DNA of 64,000 bases, from contig JASANG010001532.1 in the NCBI GenBank assembly GCA_030248215.1, positions 62,001 through 126,000 on the forward strand, read 5' to 3'. This DNA comes from Enoplolaimus lenunculus. Lineage: Eukaryota; Nematoda; Enoplea; Enoplida; Thoracostomopsidae. The notes beneath the pieces are model-generated. The model was not told the origin of the DNA. It did no database searches and worked only from the letters and a program-made list of their open reading frames with translations. Below, piece after piece: positions 57,138 through 64,000 of the stretch; the first letter of the stretch is position 1, and each line of letters opens with the position of its first letter. The translations under genes and the position numbers were made by a program.

Positions 57138-60100
57138 TTAATTTTCACCAAAAAAATCAAAATTAACATAAATCGCTACACGATGACAGTGTTCGTCTGC
57201 GTAACTTGAATTCAAATTTGAATTGGTTTCAAAAAGTAGCCGTATTTGCTCCCTATTCGCAATTGAGTTATTCAATAAAGCTTCCGTTCGAAGTTTCAAC
57301 GGCACATAGAACAATTTTGACGAATGTAGAACAAATACAGGAATTAATTTGGGCGCTCGATGTTTAAGATCAAAAGAAATCACTGCACTGCTGCACGATT
57401 TATTCATTGCGGCACTGGGTAGTGGATTCAGATGAGACTCAAGACAGAAAGCTGTAGAATTTTCAGAATTGTTGCAACCAAAATTGCTACTGCAACGCCG
57501 CTGGTCTGAAATTGGTCTACAAATTGCCGTATTATAGCGATCTCGTGGCGGACTGCATTCGATGCTATCTTCAGAGCCACTACTACATCCAGAAGATGAC
57601 GAAACTAACAGAGAATGATGTTGAAATAATTGCGAGCCGTTTGGCAAATGGTTGTTATTTGTACTTTGTTTGGGTGCTTGAGCAAATGAGATCACAGATT
57701 TGTCAAGTTTGGCTTCAGGCTGGAATTTAGGACAGTTTGACTGGCCAGATTTATGACCTGATGTTTGCAGCATAGTTTCATTTTTTATTCTTTTATCGTT
57801 TTGGACGGAGGCGCTGTTTGTAACTTGCTGTTCAAAGATTTGAGTTTTTAGGTCTACTTCGTGTTTTGTAACAGCGATGATTTCTTTGGTTGTCGTCGTC
57901 GGGATTATAGTCGATTCTGTGTTTACTTTAGAGCGACAGGATTGCTCCGAAGTGCTTTCTGATCGTGACAGGAGGGGCTTTAACGGGCCACTGTCGCTGA
58001 AATTATTTCGAACTCGTCTGTTATATTTTAGGTTGTGATATTCTGGTTTAGATCCTTTCCTCAGCAGTGCTTCAAGTAGAACATTTTTGCCTATTCCTGA
58101 CGGGGTTGCCGCTAAATTAGGCAGTTCAGGGACGTTCGCAGATTGTGACCGTCCCATGTACCGGTACCTTACCGCGTCTGCCAGCTTAAAATCATCATGG
58201 CTGTTGCTAACGCTAAGTCTTGGTTTATTATTCGGGCCACAGACGGGCTGGTATTGATCTGTGGCACTGGATTGTAAAATTTGAACCAACTGTGAATTTT
58301 CAGAAAGTTGTGAATTGTGAACTTTGGAACATTGTTGTGATGGTTGAATAAGTTTCGGTTCATTTTGTGTTTGCTGTTCGACTGCGAATTCGAAACGTTT
58401 CTGCGAATGCCGTGTCGGTTTTAATGACATGTCAACCGGTTGCACATCGAAATTAGGGTATTGAAGATTTGAGCAAGTATTTGTGGTGGACGTGGTGGTT
58501 GGAATAGTCACGGTTGAATGCCAATGATTTCCAATATTATCATTTGGTTTAATGACGTCATCAGGGCAAAGGTTGACGTTTGGTATGGGTAAACTCGCGT
58601 GATCTGAAGATTTGTCCGATTTGAGTGATTTCTGAATAATTTCATCGTTACGCGAAAGAGAGAACTTGCTTAAAAGTTGATTGAATGCTGAAATGTTGAT
58701 TTCAATTTTTAATCGTGCAAACGACATTAATTAATACAAGAGTCTATAATGACTCTCTATGGACAAGAGTATGCAAATTTTGCCCTGTGGCGTGAAACGT
58801 ACCCGCACGCGTTCCATTTTTGCCTAACCCACCCATCTCAACTACGGGGGTCGATGTTGCTTGGACCGTTGAAAACAAGATTATAAAAGCAGGAACTACT
58901 CCGTTTGAAATTAATTAACAGGCGTAAAAATTCAAGAAACCTGTAATATTTACGCCCCCCTAATTAGGGAGTAAGACAAAAACGCAACGTGCGCTGGGTA
59001 CGTTATTTTGTACACAGAATGTACACAGTTGCTTAATTTTGTTAAAAAACCAATCATTCGTTGTTGATTAACCCTTTCTCACATGAATATTTTCTATTTT
59101 CCCTGAGACTTACTTTTATGCTAGGATTCGAACTCCAGTGACTGGAGTGGGAGGCGTATACCATCACCACTCAGCTATAGGAGCTTGACGCTCGAGCCCG
59201 AGGGGGCTCTCATGACTTGTGGTGACTTAGTACTATGTATACGTGTTGCAATTGTTAAACACGGTGCAATATATATTATTTAACGTATATACACTGCGCT
59301 GAGTTGCTTATAGGCAACTCAATGTGAGAAGGGGTTAAGCTAAAAGAGTACCTAACAAAGCTAACTGGTCCTGATGGACATTTGCAATAAGATACGTATG
59401 AACTGGCATTCGGTAAGTTTTTGATTCAATGCAAGTGTAAAAGCTAATGTTAGAACCAGGAATCGCCGTAACCATAACATATTATTTGATTCCATTTGGA
59501 GCTGTGTTCACAAGTATATAATTGTTACAATTTGTGTAACGAAAACTCTCGCAATTGCAAGCTGTTACAGATGATTTGGCCAATGTTACTTTAAGGCGCG
59601 TAACAGTAGATTAAGCGTATTCACAAGCCTAAGCCTAGTCCCTTAGCCTAAGCAAAAAATGTAATCCAGAATCTAAATCTACTCTTTTATGAACCCACCA
59701 GAAACCTTGACGCCCCTTAAAGTAACATGGCCGATGTATGCGATATCACGCGTTACTCGTATTTTAAAGTTTACTTACTTATTTCGGGAAATCGAACTGA
59801 TACATAAGTGTTCAGCTTTTGAATAAATCCCATGTCGAGTTTTAATTGATCTAACGTGTGAAGAAATGATGAAATCGTGTCGAAACAGTCTTTAACCCCT
59901 AAAAACATTAATGCAACTTCCACAATAACATGCGTACACCAGGTGACTGTTGAGGGGGTAGTGTCATGGACACTGAAGCCAAAAAAGCTTCAGTATCATA
60001 GACGTTGAAGCAAAAAAGCTTCAGTGTCCTGGACGTTGAAGTATTTTTGGCTTCAGTATCCTGGATACTGAAATAAGCACAATGTAAGTTATATACTTTG

Positions 60101-63100
60101 CAAGTAGAATTAATTAGATAGCTGGGTACACTGATAATATATAGGTTATGTTTGATATTTGTTGCAGTCGTCTACATATTATTCATATAATTTGATGTCA
60201 TGATTCAGAACGAAAATCATATTTCTTTGCAAATACTGACACCTACAACTTGCTCGTGTAAGTTGCAGTTGTGAGTTCTCGCTGCAAAAACTTGGCACAT
60301 GTGACATGCAAATCGGGCTTCAGAGGTTAATTTCTATGTGCCTCATTAATTAGGAATCGGATAGTAATTTGTTTATGGCCATACATCACAAGGTCATATA
60401 CCCAATACAGTGTAATCCGATGCAAGCATGTGTTTTACGTTACTGGTTCCTACTCATATCTGAAAACAATGAATAAATTAAGCAATTAAAATTTAAATTG
60501 TAGCCTTAAAAAGGTACATCATACCTTGGTCATATCGGTCGTTGTTTGTTTTTAGTTCTTGGTTTTCAGTCAACTGCGTACCTGTATGCAAACATTAAAG
60601 TTATTTAAGCCCCGCAACTGTATCAGAATATAGCTGTCCGTTAAAAACTGCTAAGACGTTTACAAATCATGCCATGTTCTATTGTATTTAGCTCGTTGTA
60701 TCCTCGTATCGAGCGAGGCACGCTTATTCTTCATTACAACAATGCTTAGTTTAGTTTAAAAAATGTTTAAATTATCAGTGAAAACTGAGAACGTTTTATG
60801 TACACAATTATTATTTTTAAAATTTTAAAAGTTTAACCGACCTGCTGCTTTGTCTTCCGTCTGAGTGGTCTGATCTATTGCGAGCTCGTCGCGAAGGTCT
60901 TTCACTGAAAATAAATTTTCGTGCAAATGTGTAAGTATACAGCGGTCTGGGGCCGTAATCAATACGTCGTTGGTTCGAGGCGCACCGCCGCATCAGCGGC
61001 TAAATTTTCGTGAACGGCTCTATATGGCACTGCTTAATTGAAAATATCAAATTTAAGCAGAAAACAACACGTTTAGTTGTTACGCTAAATTAGGCGGCTA
61101 TTATATATATGTTTTTGCATTGAAGTCTAGGCCCGTATTCTCAAATGTGTGTTCCACTTATCGCCAGATAGTGATAGGTATTGTAACTTTTGCAGCATTA
61201 AATACCGAGGCTAAAATTCAGCACATTTTCCGCATATGATTTACTCTACTTCTGCGACCAATTTTGAGTTCAGCAACTGCCATAGTTAGTGAGGTTGAAG
61301 TGAGGTTGAAAACCTATTACTAACTGATAATAGTTGCTATATACATTTGAGAATATCTGCCCTTATCTTCAAACTCACGAATGTGTAGAATACCTAATGC
61401 CACCGTATTTTTTCACTGGATAAACTCAGGCGGTTTGGCCGCATATTGAAAAGTACTTATGTGTATTTTAAAGTTTTGTGCGGCAAAACTTTTTTTTCAG
61501 ACAATGTATTCACCCTTAATATGCTTAAAACTGAATTTATAAACAACAGCCAAAATATAAACGTGATATAATCAGAGCGAGAGCCTGTAAGCTGAATAAT
61601 ATATAGAAATTTGATCGTAAGAAATTTACAAACTGACAACTGGAAATATACAAAAATTTTCCATGTCTGACTAACGTTCGCAAACGCGGCTCTGTAAATA
61701 CCAATGAGCTGATTAATCTCAATTGAGCTAGAGAGTTGGTTATTTCTGAATTAATATCAGTTAACATTAACTCACTCTGAGTTGAGGTGACTCTGGATGA
61801 CTTGATTAATTAACTCAGTATGAATTGAATCAACTCAAAATTCTGAGTTCTGATAGAACTAACTCAAACTGCGTGATTCAACTCATTCTGAGTTAAAGTC
61901 AACTCACTGAAATTTACAGTGGGTAATAACCATTATGAAAAGAGTTATTCGAGAACAATTAAATTAAACACATTTAAAAAATACTTACCGTTCAACTTTT
62001 GCCTTCTTTCAAGCTGCATCTGCTTCATGTATCTGATAGCCATTTCAATTATTTCAGTCTTTTCAACTCGTCCACGACCCTAAAAGTAGTATTAATACGT
62101 TATACTTTAATGTAGAAATTGAACATCAATAGCACGGTAACGAATATGAAGTAGCTATTTCATTTTAGCAAGATTAGTTTTAAAAATTAAAATCTTATGT
62201 GTTCAGTGGCGGATCCAGGATCTCAAAATGGGGGGACTAAAATTTCACAGGTACTAAACATATTTTTGACCCGCACACAAACCATGAACTATTGCCATAA
62301 AATTGGCTTCCTTACCTTCGTTCAATAAAGGCTCGGATTCGGAAGCCAATTCATTTTTGAAAAAGCAAAATCCAGTCAGCTTCAGCAATATCCGTTTCTG
62401 TTTTGTTGAATGAGTTAGAACTGCCTGCTATTTTCGGAAAATGTTTTAGCATTAGCGGTTATGGATTTCATTTTATTTCGTAGAACAGCAATTGACACTA
62501 TAAATTGTTGTCGAGATGCTATTGGGGGGCCCACGACCGGGGTGGCCCGCCATGGATCCGCCATTGTATGTGTTTACTGTTAGCTTGCGGTTTGCACAGG
62601 AAGGGTATTACCTTTATTTAGCAGTCATCGAGAGAGCGGATACTAGCGCAATTTAAGCTCCTAAGGCCAACCTAAAACGAGGTCAGAAAGCAAATTATGA
62701 CGACATGTAAATTTGTAAGATTATTCTTGTAAAATATTATAGTAATCTGAACATTGATCTAAAACCTTTGTCTAATTTTGTTTCGCCTTAAACTCCGTCA
62801 AAATCTGATGTTAAATACTTGAATTTACTAACTATAAAAATAAAAAAATTATTAAATTGATTGAATCAATCTATTTCAGTGCGGGACCATAAACGATGCT
62901 CACTTACTTTTTTTAAATAAGTTTGCGGAATGAGTTTACTTAAATTTGATAAACAATTGTTCATACGATCACGACGCCGTTTTTCAATTATCCGGTGTGA
63001 CAACGGATCCTAAAACCGGTAGCGGACGACAATTTCAATTTTAAAATGTCAAACGTACTGAGCACTGTCGCTCAAAGGTGGAATATTTTTCGAGGAGATA

Positions 63101-63624
63101 CAACAGAAGATTTCTTTGGTGGAGAGACTTTCTTATCAAGAAACGTACAAAAAGCTTGCAATTTAAGATATCAGCTTTGATGTGTGTATATAGAAAGGGC
63201 CGCAAGCGTAAGTTTAAGCCAAAAAATTGATCTAAAGCTTAAGCTTACTCTAGGTATTGTAGTCCAGCATAGAAACGTTCCGCCCCTGACCTTTAATACA
63301 TACATGGGACACTGCTTGAAATTTATTAGACTTGAACGCCAAAGTTCAATTCCAAGCAATAATTCTAGGCTGATTCATTAATAAAAGTTGTCTAAAAATA
63401 TTGTGAGACAACTTAGAAAAAAGTCGAATTTTAGCATGAAAAAAGTAACGATATATAGCTTGCGCTAAACAAGGGCACCAGCCGTCTCTTTTTACCCTGT
63501 TTGGTCTCATTTTCTTTGGAGTCAATCGGTTATCGTCATCACAAGGCGAGATGCGGTCATATTTGTCACAATCGAATACAGTGGCATTGGTCGTTGATAC
63601 ATAGCTAGCGTCTTGGCATTCCAT
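57138..63624 (-). CDS. cwo: Clockwork-orange-like bHLH transcription repressor, 5 exons
   Basis: Exons in order on the minus strand: 63624-63496, 63009-62908, 62079-61989, 60904-60842, 58687-57138; phases 0, 0, 1, 1, total 644 residues. The bHLH (about 45-100) has basic region [13 protein letters not shown] and helix 2 [16 protein letters not shown]. It opens DPLSHRII and has the GRGRVEKTE loop, matching clockwork orange as I remember it better than Hey, Hes or DEC. CWO binds E-boxes and represses CLK/CYC targets in the insect clock. The last about 75 residues ([27 protein letters not shown]) resemble a conserved CWO C-terminal block. I found no Orange domain: the short exon 4 joins straight to the Ser/Asn/Gln-rich last exon. 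Exon 5 has an open frame running 40 bases upstream of its acceptor, so the in-frame ATG at 58727 is not the start. An acceptor sits 13 nt before the true ATG. Confidence 0.85.
59068..59338 (-). mobile_element. TTAA-flanked MITE carrying a tRNA-like unit, best copy
   Basis: TTAACCCTTTCTCACATG to ATGTGAGAAGGGGTTAA, inverted with TTAA at both borders. The minus-strand tRNA-like part (about 59118-59190) reads GCTCCTATAGCTGAGTGGTG with B-box GAGTTCGAATCCT. It is in intron 4 of the cwo-like gene. Confidence 0.88.
59582..59733. mobile_element. MITE, GTTACTT subfamily, TTAGGC core
   Basis: GGCCAATGTTACTTTAAGGC to GCCCCTTAAAGTAACATGGCC; CCTAAG core. Same subfamily as 16712-16902. Intron 4 of the cwo-like gene. 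Confidence 0.8.
59964..60073. repeat. Tandem hairpins, TGAAGC...GCTTCA
   Basis: Three successive imperfect units of about 33 bp, the first two able to fold as TGAAGC(C)AAAAAAGCTTCA, ending with TATCCTGGATA. The outer parts also pair (GACACTGAAGCCAAAAA with TTTTTGGCTTCAGTATC). Intron 4 of the cwo-like gene. Confidence 0.85.
61135..61363. repeat. TIR repeat with 'GTATTCTCAAATGTG' ends
   Basis: CCCGTATTCTCAAATGTGTG with TATCGCCAGATAGTGATAGG; right end ACTAACTGATAATAGTTGCT and ACATTTGAGAATATCTGCCC inverted. Intron 3 of the cwo-like gene. Confidence 0.7.
61756..61921. repeat. AACTCA/TGAGTT-rich foldback repeat
   Basis: Many AACTCA and TGAGTT words on both strands, ending CAACTCACTGAAATTTACAGTG. 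It is similar in design to the GAGTC foldback family but with a different word. Intron 3 of the cwo-like gene. Confidence 0.6.
62204..62566. mobile_element. hAT-type MITE with perfect 8-bp TSD
   Basis: CAGTGGCGGATCCAGGATCT to ATGGATCCGCCATTG; duplication TATGTGTT exact on both sides (62196-62203 and 62567-62574). Longer copy of the 10543-10719 family. Intron 2 of the cwo-like gene. Confidence 0.92.
63196..63311. repeat. TTAGGC-type MITE, right half
   Basis: GTAAGTTTAAGCCAAAAAAT followed by the conserved right arm GTTCCGCCCCTGACCTTTAA and CATGGGAC; the left end is missing. Intron 1 of the cwo-like gene. Confidence 0.65.
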
Positions 63625-64000
63625 TTGTTTCGTTGACCTGAAAATTATACAAAGAAAAAATGCAAATTTAGTTTCCATCACAACCGATAACAGCTAGCCA
63701 GTAGCCAAGGAGTAGACCAGGTTTGGCTCATCCGCCTGTAAGAATTTTGCCTTCCCCTAGAAAACTTTCAACCTTGCTTGTAAATCATCGAAAACCCTTG
63801 TATGGCTCTCCTGAAAATTGTTTAGCCCCACCGTCAGGATGATCTGGCTACGTCCTGACTAACAATGCTCATTTTTTCAAACAAGACAACCACTTCAGGG
63901 GTACATAGTTTTTACGCCAATCCTACAATAACTTGCTCATGTCATGTCAGTTTTCACACACCTGTGAATATTAAGTTGAAATAATTCGATACTTTTCCGA
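63625..64000. other. 5' flank of the cwo-like gene
   Basis: Contains the acceptor before the ATG (AG complement at 63638-63639) and an inverted copy of the 13434-13580 repeat at about 63735-63860. No promoter motif could be assigned; the true first exon may lie outside the window. Confidence 0.5.

Noticed and set aside
58688-58727. ATG at 58727 as start of a separate 529-codon gene
   Set aside because: An acceptor at 58688 in the correct phase joins the frame to the upstream bHLH exons; the 13 extra codons are intronic.
60420-60465. Possible extra minus-strand exon of the cwo-like gene after TTTTCAG
   Set aside because: In the required phase it meets a stop after five codons and does not resemble an Orange domain.
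60945-61010. GGTTCGAGG in a GC-rich patch, tRNA-like
   Set aside because: No A-box at the right distance and no acceptor pairing.

Overview
The window is animal nuclear DNA: AT-rich, intron-rich, and dense with small transposons. It carries six protein genes, all typical of bilaterian invertebrates. The best guess is an ecdysozoan. The bHLH gene is closest to clockwork orange, best known from arthropods. Telomere-like TTAGGC runs (the nematode telomere unit) fill many repeats. Every gene has a 3' splice acceptor just upstream of its start codon, which hints at spliced-leader trans-splicing. A nematode or nematode relative would fit, but this is inference and the species cannot be named.

Layout. 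1-6995: repeats only. 6996-19374 (+): alpha subunit of collagen prolyl 4-hydroxylase, 13 exons, all catalytic residues present. 19375-22139: a hAT-type element, TTAGGC-core elements and a 55-bp minisatellite. 22140-25383 (+): a secreted two-EGF-module protein, 3 exons, not recognised. 28427-29036: a 0.6-kb TTG/CTG triplet tract. 29085-32543 (+): a GPI-type Ly6/uPAR three-finger protein, 3 exons. 35316-37145 (-): an intronless SLC22 transporter. 39617-43362: repeats and a TIR element with a piggyBac copy inserted in it. 43832-55116 (+): MCM2, 21 exons, 919 codons plus stop, all junction phases agreeing. 57138-63624 (-): a clockwork-orange-like bHLH repressor, 5 exons, 644 residues.

The genes are unrelated housekeeping, secreted or regulatory genes with no operon logic: replication licensing (MCM2), collagen maturation in the ER (P4HA), solute transport (SLC22), cell-surface or secreted proteins (Ly6, EGF) and transcription (cwo-like).

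Most remaining DNA is non-autonomous DNA transposons: several hAT-type families with 8-bp target duplications, two families with TA duplications, a TTAA-flanked family that carries a tRNA-like pol III promoter, and a deleted piggyBac. I saw no LTR retrovirus-like or capsid-bearing element and no CRISPR. Exon boundaries were worked out by hand from reading frame, splice signals and family knowledge recalled from memory; no alignment was run.
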